This document shows positions 12,601 through 42,908 of a stretch of 64,000 nt of DNA, in pieces. The notes beneath the pieces are model-generated. The model was not told the DNA's origin. It worked only from the letters and a program-made list of their open reading frames with translations, and searched no databases. Position 1 is the first letter of the stretch; every line of letters begins with the position of its first letter. Source of the DNA: Biomphalaria glabrata (Eukaryota; Mollusca; Gastropoda; Planorbidae); NCBI RefSeq assembly GCF_947242115.1, contig NC_074711.1:62450389-62514388 (forward strand). The letters are read 5' to 3'. The position numbers and the translations under genes were made by a program.

Positions 12601-13505
12601 ATTAATGTCATTGTTACTAAATTCCAATTCTTGTCTGCCGTTTGTTATTATTACAACTGATTCAACATTGCTAGATATCATGATCAGAGTAATGACAATA
12701 TCTTCGAGTGTGAAGATGCATATAACAGGAAGTGATGAAAAGACTATAACAGGAAGTGATGCAAAGACTATAACAGGAAGTGACGCATCTATTTCATGAA
12801 ACATACAATTAACAAGGGAAAAAGTTATATGGAAACATTTTCTTTCGAGTCATAAATAAATAAACGATGTCCAAGAATTTGGAATGAGATCAATTTTCTG
12901 TCTTCAACCTTTGTCTGAGTTCATTGTAACCTCCATGGTTTTTTTTCACTACTTCTAAAAAGATGACCTTCAAATGTATGTATCAATAAAGAATGACTTA
13001 TAAGTACTTTTGTTTTTAAATGAGTACAGAACTGCTCAATCCAGGGAACAAACACGTGCAATGTTTATGTTTTTAAAGTTAATATTCTAGTCATTAATGG
13101 ATTCAAAACTGACCAGACAGTCACTGATAGTTTTATAGAAAATAATAATAAGTGAGGAAAAAAACTCTCATTAGAATGTTTATGAGAGCTGAGACAGAGC
13201 ACTAATGTTTTATACAACAAAATGTTTAGAAAAGTTTGACATTGGAGCAAAAAATCAGAGAATACCCTTTGTGTAGGGAAAGTTCAAGTTATATAAGGTT
13301 ATATAAAATTTGATGATCAGCATTAACACATTTTAAATAACCAAAATGTCAACCGGTGTATACAATAAATATTGGCAAATATTGTCTGTACGAAATTGTG
13401 CAACTAATTGATTATTTGTAACTCATTACCGAGTCCCAGAGTATGATGCAAGCATGTGAACAACCAGAGGAACACACAGCACGCGTTCATCGTTTCAAAG
13501 TCCAT
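9623..13505 (-). CDS. Secreted EGF-like domain protein, 4 exons, 154 aa model
   Basis: Minus-strand exons are 13505-13430, 12301-12191, 10158-10012 and 9753-9623. All junctions are GT-AG and phase 1, as usual for shuffled EGF exons. Exon 1 encodes a signal peptide ([18 protein letters not shown] start). Exons 2, 3 and 4 each encode one six-cysteine EGF-like domain. The last begins DVDEC and has [10 protein letters not shown], fitting the calcium-binding EGF consensus including the Asn/Asp hydroxylation pattern, and recalling fibrillin-type domains. The likely role is an extracellular calcium-binding matrix or adhesion protein, but no specific orthologue is recognised. The end is ambiguous. 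Exon 4 can stop at TGA 9625-9623, with AATAAA at 9583-9578. Alternatively, AAG|GTCAGT at 9631 is a good phase-1 donor to further exons, which I could not find leftward, where the SINE and hAT lie. Introns hold several minisatellites. Confidence 0.78.
10353..10500 (+). mobile_element. tRNA-derived SINE
   Basis: The head GGCTGTGTGGTGGGG is followed by TTTGCGCTCTGGACTGTC, and a B-box-like GGGTTTGAACTC lies about 60 bases from the start. It then has a short body ending CATCCGAAACATG and an A-rich tail. Head and tail match copies at 20396, 35318 and about 50085-50345. It lies in the intron between EGF exons 3 and 4's upstream neighbours. Confidence 0.75.
11018..11333. repeat. 27-bp minisatellite, about 11.7 copies
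   Basis: The unit is GTGCATGTAGCCACTCAAAC plus AGTTTCA, with few substitutions. It lies in EGF-gene intron 2. Because 27 is a multiple of three, both strands stay open; the resulting HVATQTVSV and FEWLHALKL frames are not proteins. Confidence 0.95.
11380..11575. repeat. GA-rich purine tract
   Basis: An almost pure A/G run on the plus strand (GAGAGAAAGAG-type), CT-rich on the other strand. Simple sequence within the EGF-gene intron. Confidence 0.8.
11625..12082. repeat. 56-bp minisatellite, about 8 copies
   Basis: The unit contains TGACTGTCTTAGAACTTCTT and a CTCTCTATCTCCA tract. Starts at 11639 and 11695 give a 56-bp period. It ends about 110 bases short of EGF exon 2. Confidence 0.95.
12708..12786. 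repeat. 24-bp repeat, 3 copies
   Basis: Three units of ATAACAGGAAGTGATGCAAA plus GACT with minor changes, inside EGF-gene intron 1. Confidence 0.8.
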
Positions 13506-13916
13506 GTTCAAATTTCTTGAATGAAATACAATTTAGGCTCTACTTCTGCTATACTTTTGCTGTGAATCCCAGCACGATGTCAGCTATATGCAAGTAACAA
13601 ATAATAAGAAAATACACTCCCACATAAAAATCTCAATCTGACTTCAACCAAAACTACATGTAGAAATCTTTAGTGAACACGATTACTATCTACACAATAA
13701 TGCTTTCTACATTCTACTTTTGAAATTCTTGGCTATAAATAGCACAGAAAATGTAAAAAAAATGTAGTTTACTTATTTGTCTCCTGACTTAATCAGGCCT
13801 CTCGTCACGTGACCAACACGGGCGCCATTAATTTCACAAGGCATCCAAACACCGTAAGGTTACAGTCTACCAGGAAAACAAAACAACAATAGTATTAGAC
13901 TAGAGTTGCTGGCCCT
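13506..13916. promoter_or_regulatory. Upstream region of the EGF gene
   Basis: Directly upstream of the signal-peptide exon, so it must hold the promoter and 5'UTR if the gene is transcribed. No TATA box or other defined motif is convincing. An ACGTGACC-type word lies near 13807. Confidence 0.3.
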
Positions 13917-14201
13917 ACAACGTTGGCGGATCCGGAACGACATGCCCTGAGCGACATACCCTTCCACCCCCCCCACCCCCCAACTCAACTGCCACACAAT
14001 TCAAGTAATTTCGAGGACAAAAATAAAATGTGTGTAAATAAATAGTCAATAATTTAAAAATACATTTTCTCATTATTTATGTATGTATTTATTTCTCATT
14101 TCTTTGTTGTCTCCCCTTCCTGTCCCAGGCTGTAAGACGTGTGTACAACGTACAGTGTGTCTAGAGAGCTAGAACACTTGGTGTGCAGCGACACAATGGT
14201 T

Positions 14202-14404
14202 GGCAGCTTAGACCTTGGCAGCTTAGACCTTGGCACCTTAGACCTTGGCAGCTTAGACCTTGGCACCTTAGACCTTGGCAGCTTAGACCTTGGCAGACCT
14301 TGGCACCTTAGACCTTGGCAGCTTAGACCTTGGCACCTTAGACCTTGGCAGCTTAGACCTTGGCACCTTAGACCTTGGCAGCTTAGACCTTGGCAGACCT
14401 TGGC
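14202..14404. repeat. 15-bp minisatellite, about 13 copies
   Basis: Alternating units GGCAGCTTAGACCTT and GGCACCTTAGACCTT, with two shortened units. Confidence 0.95.
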
Positions 14405-14444
14405 TTGTTTGGTTATTATGTTTCTAATGTTTCTTTAGAAGTGA

Positions 14445-14560
14445 AGACTGGTAGATCCTAATTCAAACCTCGGATGGCGGCGATCAGGGTTCAAACCTGT
14501 GACCTTTGAGACGACAGTCCAGAGTGCACACGACAAGCTAGAGTATCTGCTCAACTTCTC
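14445..14560 (-). mobile_element. tRNA-derived SINE head (minus)
   Basis: Read on the minus strand: a head with CACTCTGGACTGTCGTCTCA, then a B-box-like GGGTTTGAACCCTGATC region. It matches the head of the copies at 10353 and 20396. Confidence 0.6.
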
Positions 14561-14670
14561 TATGCCGTGAGACAAAAATGGTTGTACAGATAGTGAGAGG
14601 GAAAATGGGGGAAATACAACTGTGTACAACAATTACAGACTGAGTTGTCCTCCTCAACTTTAAAAAGTTC

Positions 14671-14859
14671 AATAATGACATACAAAATAATGGCATACAA
14701 AATAATGACATACAAAATAATGATATACAAAATAATGACATACAAAATAATGGCATACAAAATAATGGCATACAAAATAATGACATACAAAATAATGGCA
14801 CACAAAATAATGGCATACAAAATAATGGCATACAAAATAATGGCATACAAAATAATGAT
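14671..14859. repeat. 15-bp minisatellite, about 12.6 copies
   Basis: The unit is AATAATGGCATACAA, with GACA and GATA variants. All three frames of both strands stay open, giving several shadow ORFs. Confidence 0.95.
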
Positions 14860-15117
14860 AGTAAAACGAAGAAGAAGAAGAAATAGAAGAAAACAAAGGA
14901 CAAAAAAGAAGTTCTAACACTTTCTAGACATCTTCAACTTGCTTTGATACCATTACTATTATTACACAGACTGACGTAGACTCAAGTTTTGCGAAGAGAT
15001 TATCCCTTCCCCCCCCCCCTTCCCCATGAGTTTAACCTAACACTCTGAATTTTCCAACCCTACCCCCCCCCTTCCTATAGAAAATCGTCCCTCTCATAAA
15101 CTCTGGATCCGCCATTG

Positions 15118-15497
15118 AACTAAAGAGACATCGGTCAGAATTATTTAACAATCAACAATCAACAACAACTGATCAACAATCAACACTATAAAATAGTGGC
15201 TAACTAGTAAACACTTTTAGTGATCTTAAAAGTAGGATGAACATAAAAACAACACAAAAACAACTAACAAAATAAAATACCGACCGAATAAGACGTCAGA
15301 CTCGACACTTGATAAACAATAAAGTTATAAGTGGATAGATTCAAAGTAAACAGTTCTACTCAAGCAAAGACAAAACAACGTCCGTACATTACATTTAGAT
15401 TTCATGGTATCTTCATAGGAACGTTTCCATTTCAAATCAATAAGAGGAATCAATTTAGTATTTCAAGCTTGCCATAGTATTTTTTGTTGAAGAATAA
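15118..15497. other. AT-rich non-coding stretch
   Basis: Contains a short AACAATCAACAA-type simple repeat near 15150-15185. Nothing else recognised. Confidence 0.5.
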
Positions 15498-15668
15498 TTT
15501 ACAAGAGACAGACATATTTACAAGAGACAGACATGTTTACAAGAGACAGACATGTTTACAAGAGACAGACATGTTTACAAGAAACAGACATGTTTACAAG
15601 AGACAGACATGTTTACAAGAAACAGACATGTTTACAAGAAACAGACATGTTTACAAGAGACATGTTTG
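15498..15668. repeat. 19-bp tandem repeat, about 9 copies
   Basis: The unit is TTTACAAGAGACAGACATG with an A/G change in AAGARACAG. Confidence 0.95.
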
Positions 15669-15905
15669 TTAAAACAAACTACTGGAAGGAAGAACGACTG
15701 TTGGACTACTGTATGGGTGATAGAAGCTTGACAGGATTCCATATTGACTAGTTTTTGACTTCTATTTTACAAAGTAAGTCATGATCAAAGTCTCTTCAGT
15801 AACAATCTTTAGGCAAACATGAGGAGTGAATGAAAGGGAAAATGTAAATATGTAAACAGGGACTGGCCTTCTTTTTTTCTCTCACTCATTCTATTTGTAA
15901 CATAT

Positions 15906-16161
15906 TGTTATGACTTTGCCATGCGCACCGCCATCCAAGATAGTGCAGAAAGAAGGTGCGCACTATCTGTGACTAAGCAAGTCGGATGTTGACATTAGGA
16001 GACTAACGATTTCCGCCCAAGCAGAGAGCCAATATGGAGAGATTGTGCCTAAGATAGATGTTGTTTGTGTACCTGTGATTTCTTGTCAATAAATATCGAT
16101 GTGCCTCGTTGAGTTGCCTCACTTAAGTTATTTCAATATTGTAGACATTTTCATTGTAACA
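15906..16161. mobile_element. Solo-LTR-like fossil, 256 bp (candidate)
   Basis: It starts TGTTATGAC and ends TTGTAACA, giving the inverted TGTTA/TAACA ends expected of an LTR. AATAAA occurs inside, near 16090. Flanks CATAT and CTATG are only weakly similar, so the target duplication is unproven. No internal region or second LTR. Family not identified. Confidence 0.4.
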
Positions 16162-16188
16162 CTATGATTTAGTGAAAGTCTCAACATT

Positions 16189-16343
16189 GACCTGCAACGT
16201 CACAACCTGTGGGCAGTTTAGACCAATAGGGTGGCAAATAGCTATTATCTTATCTTATCTTATATAATACAGACGTTACTTCAAAAAAGAAGATGATTAC
16301 GTCCTACGTCTAATCTGCCTATAGGTTGTGACGTTGCAGGTTC
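16189..16343. repeat. Long-armed inverted repeat (hairpin / mini-MITE)
   Basis: The left arm 16189-16216 (GACCTGCAACGTCACAACCT...) is almost the reverse complement of the right arm 16315-16343 (...AGGTTGTGACGTTGCAGGTTC), with about three differences over 28 bases. The loop is 98 bases and contains (TTATC)n. No coding content. Confidence 0.8.
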
Positions 16344-16539
16344 AGGCCTTCTGTAATGATTGGTCTCAGTTTAACTCACTACGGCAGAGGACTTGTTAAA
16401 TAGTTGTTCTAAATAGGTGAAGCACTTCACTTAGTCTCAATGTATTGCACTATTAGCTTACAATATTAAAAGTTAAAATACAGTCTGGTGTCTTGTCATT
16501 GTTTGTTTTTAAAAAGTATTACAAAAAAATAAAATTAGG

Positions 16540-16625
16540 CAGCAATAGAATTCAAACCCACGTCAAGAGACTTTTGCATAGAAACAAAGCCTTTGCTCGG
16601 CCACTCATACAAGAACCTGAAGTTG
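16540..16625 (-). mobile_element. tRNA-like SINE head (minus)
   Basis: On the minus strand, GAGTGGCCGAGCAAAGGC (class II tRNA-like A box) is followed by a B-box-like GGGTTTGAATTC. There is no clear acceptor-stem pairing, so it is a SINE relic rather than a tRNA gene. Confidence 0.5.
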
Positions 16626-16863
16626 TATAAGCAAAACTATACATTCCACAAAACTACTGCATTCATTCTGGAGAATTTCCTTTTTTAACATAGACTAAAA
16701 GTATCCAATAAGATATATTTTAATTTCACAGCAAACGTTTTCTTTTAAAAGCACTTTCAAAAAAGAATAAAAAGAAATGTATAAAAGAAATAAACACGGG
16801 GAGTTTGGAATGTTTCAATTCAAAGTGCTTCAAGAGTTATAGTTAATATCTCATATGTACATT

Positions 16864-17571
16864 CAGGGCCGGTTTTAGGCCACTGCAACCTATGCGCCGC
16901 AGTGAGCCCCGCACTTTCATAGGCCCCATGCTTTGCGAATTCTAGGTTTAAATTATTAAATTAAACCATTTTAACTTATTATTAAAAGGTTCCTGGAATT
17001 CTCCTGAAATTAAAAATTTAAGAAAAATTCATGAAAATCTCCTGAAATTATTCAAATCTTCTGAAAACTGATGCAAATCTCCTTAAAACAAACAACATTG
17101 TCATTTCGGGGTGTCATTCAATGTGAAAAATGCCAATCCTACTCGCGATTAATCGGCATAGTCAGCTTTCATTGAATAAAAATATAAATAGTAAGCCGAA
17201 TTTTAACCCAAACAAGAAGTTCAAATACTTAATTTACTTTAATAGTAACTGGCATACTAATATAGATCTAAATCTGTCTCGACCTCTTAGAAATAAAAAA
17301 CAAAAGCGATAATTTGCTAGCCGATATTAAATCTAAAAGGCAGATCTGAATGTTTATCGGCTTTTTGTTGAAAAACTACTATCTACTGTAGATGGCTTGT
17401 AAAGTTAATTTGACAGTGATTTTGTACTTAGTAAAGTATAAATAAAATACAAAGACGAATTTATTTCTAATACAAAATCTTAATTTTCACTTATTATCCT
17501 TATCACAACCCAAATTAGGCCCAGCGCAATTCGTTTCGCATAGGGCCCCGCAACCTGTAGGACCGGCCCTG
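16864..17571. mobile_element. hAT-type MITE, 708 bp
   Basis: It begins CAGGGCCGGTTTTAGGCCAC and ends GTAGGACCGGCCCTG. Flanking TGTACATT and CATACATT are a 6/8 target-duplication match. It shares its whole length, in the same orientation, with the copy at 38431-39164 (for example CACTGCAACCTATGCG and GATGGCTTGTAAAGTTAATT). Non-coding. Confidence 0.85.
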
Positions 17572-17639
17572 CATACATTGTACTTTCAAATGCCGGTTTG
17601 GACAGTGTACAGGGACTATACGTAATTAAACAGCTGGAG

Positions 17640-17830
17640 ATTTCTTATAAAGGCCGTGGAATACACATCTGAGACCAAATAGAAATTTATTGTCGAGGAC
17701 AGACGCAGGTGGAAAGAGCACCTAAACCGATTACCGCTGACAACGGTTATATCTACGCTGGATGTGGCCAAATATATAGGTCACAGCTAGGACTGTGTAG
17801 TCACATGAAATACTGCACTCCTCTTTAATT
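17640..17830 (+). mobile_element. LINE 3' fragment
   Basis: Aligns by eye with the 3' end of the LINE at 48522-49334: GATACACAT/GAATACACAT, TTTGAGACCAAA, GAGGACA-ACGCAG, GACAACGGTTAT/GACAATGGTTAT and a C-terminal zinc-finger-like block. 5'-truncated and decayed. Confidence 0.65.
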
Positions 17831-19685
17831 TTTAGTTTTTTTTTTAGTGACGAATGTGCTTTAAAAAAAGACACATCAATGTATCTGAATCTTAGGACTG
17901 TTACTACAACCGTTTTGTTTTTTAAATAAAGAAACATTGCCACTGTCTTGTTATATTTTGTAAGGCATTCTAGATTTGTTTCAATATTTTGAGCTTTGGG
18001 AACTATGTTACCTTATATATCACAGATGTTACTTTAAAAATATTGCTTCCGTCTCGTACCCACGTATTAAACTAGTAGTACATGCTAGCCACTCAACTCA
18101 TTTGGCTTTCCAAGTTGACATAGACAATACACTCCATGCTGTGACAAGACTTATGAAGAGGTACTTATTTAATTTTGGCTAGCGAATGGAATAATGATTA
18201 AGAAATGTATGTGCCTTTATCCAGTTGTGTTTTTCTATTTTACACAAATTTTAAACAGGCGTGCTTGTTGTTAGCAAGTTACTGTATAGATCTAGTTTTT
18301 TTTTAAATGTATTATTACTACTTTACTTTTTTTTTGTTTTCTATCCTGGCGTGTGTCTGAGTTCAATGCTGTTTCTCTGGTGACTCTAGTCAAGAGTTAT
18401 AGATCTTAACGTACTCACGGTTCTAGTTTCATTAATTTTTCTTGAGTTGGTGGATCCAAAATAAACAATTAGTATTGTAATATTGATCTACGATTAAATG
18501 GCAGTGTTCTAAATTCGTTTTTTTTTTAAGAAGATGAGAATCCTTGACGTCTTCCACTTGAGAAATGTTGTGTTTATTCTGATAATAGTCTCGGTGTCTC
18601 TAGCAGTTACAACAGTAAACATTATAGATTTATTATTAACATTATTTATATTAACTTTAGAGGATACCTGTTAACTTTTCACTGAGTTTTAGTTCTACAA
18701 ACAAATTAAAAGACAGTTTATGATTTAGGACCACATTTTTGTTCACAAGACTTCAAATATTTTGTGATGAACATGAGACCAAATGTTGACATCTTCTTCT
18801 TTGTCTCCTCAAACCGAGATTGGAAGTTTCATTGTGATGTAAAGGTTTGTGGTCGTACACAGGAACGTTTCAATTAGACTTCAGCTACGTAATTTTTGTA
18901 ACGGTGATTGTAAATACATCAAATCTTTCATATATAATTTCGACGCTATTGTTAATGTAACAGTTACCACCGAACATTTTCTTGAAAAAAATTATATCCA
19001 TTTTAAATTTCGAATTACAATAAGTGTGACATAATCTTGACTGGAGTTGTATATTTACTATTATTCATATATCCATCCATTTGAGCCCTGTGCATATTGA
19101 CAATATAAGCCCCAATTTTACGAAATAAGTTCTTAGTATAACTTCCCTAAAGCAAAGCGATTTCTTTCATTCGGTGCTACAGAAAGAAATGTAGTATTAA
19201 AAAAAAATGGGGCATGTCATTGCTGTACTTTTTTCTAAAATTCAAAGTATTAAAAAGAAAAACGATGAATCGGTCTTGAAATGTAAAATCTAAATTTCGG
19301 AGATAATTTCAAGGGTTGTGTCTCTTTGGTGAGCAAACAAACAGAAAATAAATCGCAAAAGCCCTAAAATTTCAGACTTTATTCGGTCCTGCGCCAGTAT
19401 TGAACACGTGACCTGGTGGTTTATATTTGAGCCACAATGGACATAAAATGTCAGCCAAACATTCCACTGGTCACTGGCTAAAATAAGGTTAGAATGAACT
19501 ACATGAGAAAATAAGAAAGTTGACCCCTAACAAATAAAAGCAGCTTAGACACTAAGGCACATGGGGCATTGCACCATTTCTATGTTTCTATGTCAAGTTT
19601 TCTCTTTTGTAATAACACTATACAATGACTTTAAATGTCTCATTCAGAACAGTCACATTGTTCACTGAACTATTTTATTATGGCT
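17831..19685. other. AT-rich intergenic stretch, no gene seen
   Basis: Only short chance frames. A possible tRNA-like relic lies near 19385-19450 (TATTGAACACGTGACC on this strand), too weak to call. Homopolymer T runs are common. Confidence 0.5.
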
Positions 19686-20278
19686 ATTAGCAAGGGTCAT
19701 AACGCTGACAGTCTGAAGAAGCGGATCCAACACTAGAGAACATTGATAGCAAGGGTTATAACACTGACAGTCTGAAGAAGCGGATCCAACACTAGAGAAC
19801 ATTGATAGCAAGGGTCATAACGCTGACAGTCTGAAGAAGCGGATCCAACACTAGAGAACATTGATAGCAAGGGTCATAACGCTGACAGTCTGAAGAAGCG
19901 GATCCAACACTAGAGAACATTGATAGCAAGGGTCATAACGCTGACAGTCTGAAGAAGCGGATCCAACACTAGAGAACATTGATAGCAAGGGTCATAACGC
20001 TGACAGTCTGAAGAAGCGGATCCAACACTAGAGAACATTGATAGCAAGGGTCATAACGCTGACAGTCTGAAGAAGCGGATCCAACACTAGAGAACATTGA
20101 TAGCAAGGGTCATAACGCTGACAGTCTGAAGAAGCGGATCCAACACTAGAGAACATTGATAGCAAGGGTCATAACGCTGACAGTCTGAAGAAGCGGATCC
20201 AACACTAGAGAACATTGATAGCAAGGGTCATAACGCTGACAGTCTGAAGAAGCGGATCCAACACTAGAGAACATTGAT
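19686..20278. repeat. 59-bp minisatellite, 10 copies
   Basis: The unit is GATAGCAAGGGTCATAACGC plus TGACAGTCTGAAGAAGCGG and ATCCAACACTAGAGAACATT. Starts at 19745, 19804 and 19863 give an exact 59-bp period. Copies are nearly identical except the second. Confidence 0.97.
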
Positions 20279-20395
20279 TAGAATTAAACAAGAACTTGTA
20301 TGAGACTAAAATGTGAGCAGCTGTCTGAGACAGTACAATCAAAACCTTCATATAATTTGACCCTTGGCTTTTTTATGACTTCATAAGTTCAAAAG

Positions 20396-20590
20396 ATGGA
20401 TGCCTGGTCGTGCGGTTTGTGCTCTGGACTGTCGTCCGGTCGTCTCGATGGTCCAAGGTTCTCTCCAACTTTCCCCCCACCTCTTGCCTTGCCCATCTCC
20501 TTGGCATTGGCAGCCAAATCGTGGGACCAGGCATCGCTGGGTCTTCCCCTCTTCCTCTTTATTTGAAGGTTCCAGGTGAGGACTTATTTA
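20396..20590 (+). mobile_element. tRNA-derived SINE copy
   Basis: GGATGCCTGGTCGTGCGG, TTTGTGCTCTGGACTGTCG and TCGTCTCGATGGTCCAAGG match the head of the SINE at 10353 and the head of the expanded one at 35318. The body near 20470-20570 differs (CATCTCCTTGGCATTGGC), so this may be a second subfamily. Confidence 0.7.
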
Positions 20591-22297
20591 TTTATTTATT
20601 GATGTTTGGATGGAAGCTTGCAAAGGTTGTGGACTACCCATAGCCAGCTCCTCTGAAAGATATCTAGTTCAATAGGCTACTACTTTGTTGTTTGCCACAA
20701 TTCCTTAATCGTGATCTTGTCTGGCCAGATGATCAAACAAATCTTTCTGTGGCAGATATTGATAAATATCTAGATTTTGTTTTAATGGTGGTGGAATTTC
20801 TTTAGTGACGAATGCGGATTTAGCCTAAGACCGAATTAACTGACACTTGTTTTGAAGACTGCCAGCAATGAAAACGTTATGTTATATCATCGTGGACTTA
20901 GCGACATTGGACTGTTCCCAAATCTATAGGATTCAACATTGAACGTATAGCCTTGATCAGTCTTGACCATAGTTTCTGTACATTTACAGTTTACAATATT
21001 AAGGACAATGAAAGTCAATATGGAGGACCCAAGAAATGGCTCAAGTGAAGTGACCTCGAAAAGAGGATGTGATTATATGACCCTCTGATTGATGGGGGCC
21101 TTCAAACAGAGGGCTTCGCAAGGATCTCTCATTGCTGGTCTCTGGAAGAGATATTTTTTTAGGATCTAATAGGCAGTAGCTAGTGTTACTTTTAATGGAA
21201 CCCTGACGTGGCCAACCACTAGATCTTACCAAAGGTACTTCAGGCATAATTGGTACAAATTATTTAGGATTACTGCAGCGCTCTTGTTACCAATATAGAC
21301 TTACAGAGTGAATGTGTTCGGATTAAAGATGCTTCATAAAAACAACATTTGAATGTTAATTTTAATAAATTAGCTAATAAATGGAAAACAATTGACCCAT
21401 TAATAGTTTTTTTTTTTTTTTTGTGATCTTATAAGCAATTTTTTTATACTAATGCGCGATTCCAGATTTATGAATAAAGATATATTACATGCCACTGTGA
21501 GAGTCTGTGAGCTAGTATAAAGTTCCACCTCCCTAAAGTATTTTATTGAATTAAAATGAGGTGCATTTGTTTATGAAAAGGTTTTTGCTTATTTAGATTT
21601 AAAAACAAAAAAAAGTTCGCTTTCAGAAAACAAAAAGTAGCCATTGCATTAAAACTCAGCATGCTCCAAAATATAATGAAATTATTTTTTCAAAAGCTTT
21701 TCTAGTTTTTTTGAGATCTAATCGGAAGATCAGAATGACAAACAGACCTCACAAACTACACGGCTCTAAAACGATATCTTTCTACCCCCATGTCAAAGAT
21801 TGCTTTTAAAAGTGAATTGCTTCATTGTCATGCCACGTACTACAAAGTGAAACAAACTTCATTTCTGTTTTCCGTTGCAGTTGGTAAATTAATGGGACAT
21901 AAGTCAAGTGACATTCACGATCAACTCCTAACACAGGATTGTCTTTCCCTCTGAACTTGTGATGAGTTGAAGATAAAGCGAGATGAATTGTCCGTGGCAA
22001 TAATGACCTAATCCTTCTTGACACAGTCTGACTTTTTCTTCACAAGAATAGCTTTTGGGTCTAGGACAAAACACGGTCACACTCCAACACAGGATTCTTG
22101 AACATATACACGTCCAGGAAACAGCTTTGTTTAGCACTGGCTAGTTAGCTGAACTTTGTTTCGTGACAGACATTAATAACAACTTTCTAGTGCTTGTAAA
22201 ATATTAGAAAATTGTTATCTTTTTAAAATAGCATTTGTCTTTTTTTCTTTGTGTTTCAAGAAAAAGATTCCACTTGTGCAAGTAAAAAGGGGAAACA
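20591..22297. other. Intergenic DNA upstream of the Pro-rich gene
   Basis: No coding exon recognised. A pyrimidine-rich tract ending TTTCAAG at 22240-22260 just before the ATG resembles a splice acceptor, so a 5'UTR intron is possible. Confidence 0.45.
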
Positions 22298-42090
<19,793 letters not shown>

Positions 42091-42103
42091 AGTAAGGAAT
42101 CAG

Positions 42104-42626
42104 CAACAAGGTCTAATGCCTCGGTATAGGTCTACAATTAGTTTCACTCTCCAACAAGGTCTAATGCCTCGGTATAGGTCTACAATTAGTTTCACTCTCC
42201 AACAAGGTATAATGCCTCGGTATAGGTCTACAATTAGTTTCACTCTCCAACAAGGTCTAATGCCTCGGTATAGGTCTACAATTAGTTTCACTCTCCAACA
42301 AGGTCTAATGCCTCGGTATAGGTCTACAATTAGTTTCACTCTCCAACAAGGTCTAATGCCTCGGTATAGGTCTACAATTAGTCTCACTCTCCAACAAGGT
42401 CTAATGCCTCGGTATAGGTCTACAATTAGTTTCACTTTCCAACAAGGTCTAATGCCTAGGTATAGGTCTACAATTAGTTTCACTCTCCAACAAGGTCTAA
42501 TGCCTCGGTATAGGTCTACAATTAGTTTCACTCACCAACAAGGTCTAATGTCTCGGTATAGGTCTACAATTAGTTTCACTCTCCAACAAGGTCTAATGCC
42601 TCGGTATAGGTCTACAATTAGTTTCA
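42104..42626. repeat. 48-bp minisatellite in the 3'UTR, 11 copies
   Basis: The unit is CAACAAGGTCTAATGCCTCG plus GTATAGGTCTACAATTAGTT and TCACTCTC. It begins 14 bases after the TAA of the Pro-rich gene. The 48-bp period keeps both strands open (184 and 143 codons), but these are shadows. Confidence 0.96.
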
Positions 42627-42764
42627 AATACTCTCCGATAAGGTGGTGCTTTTGTGTGAATGTTGCGTAAGTTCGGATGCTAATGGTGTCTGGATCTATT
42701 GTCATGCGGTTCGGATGTGAAGCTCTTTCTTCGTAGTCAGAATTGAATAGAAACTTTTTTTTTC

Positions 42765-42770
42765 AATAAA
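42765..42770 (+). promoter_or_regulatory. Polyadenylation signal of the Pro-rich gene
   Basis: AATAAA about 675 bases after the stop codon at 42090 and just past the 48-bp array. It implies that the array is transcribed in the 3'UTR. Confidence 0.6.
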
Positions 42771-42908
42771 CACAAAATGACTGGAGTCTGTTTTGAAAAG
42801 TCGTTTCTATTCGGAGCTTTATTCAGCTTGCTTTGTATTATCACTGCACATGTCGTTATAGTCACAGTCTCGGCTATGTCAACAGAACTGATCTCATGCT
42901 TTACTGAC

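Larger units (their letters stand above)
13917..15117. mobile_element. Composite element with inverted ends (candidate)
   Basis: TTGGCGGATCCGGA near the left end mirrors CTCTGGATCCGCCATTG at the right end. C-rich tracts lie just inside both ends. I could not find a convincing target duplication. Inside are two minisatellites and a SINE head, so the element has grown after insertion. No transposase. Confidence 0.4.

Noticed and set aside
16540-16625. tRNA gene
   Set aside because: A- and B-box-like words but no cloverleaf pairing; better read as a SINE head. The same holds for 14445, 33335, 50085 and 50560.
42100-42670. 184-codon plus and 143-codon minus frames after the Pro-rich gene
   Set aside because: 48-bp 3'UTR repeat; open on both strands by period alone.
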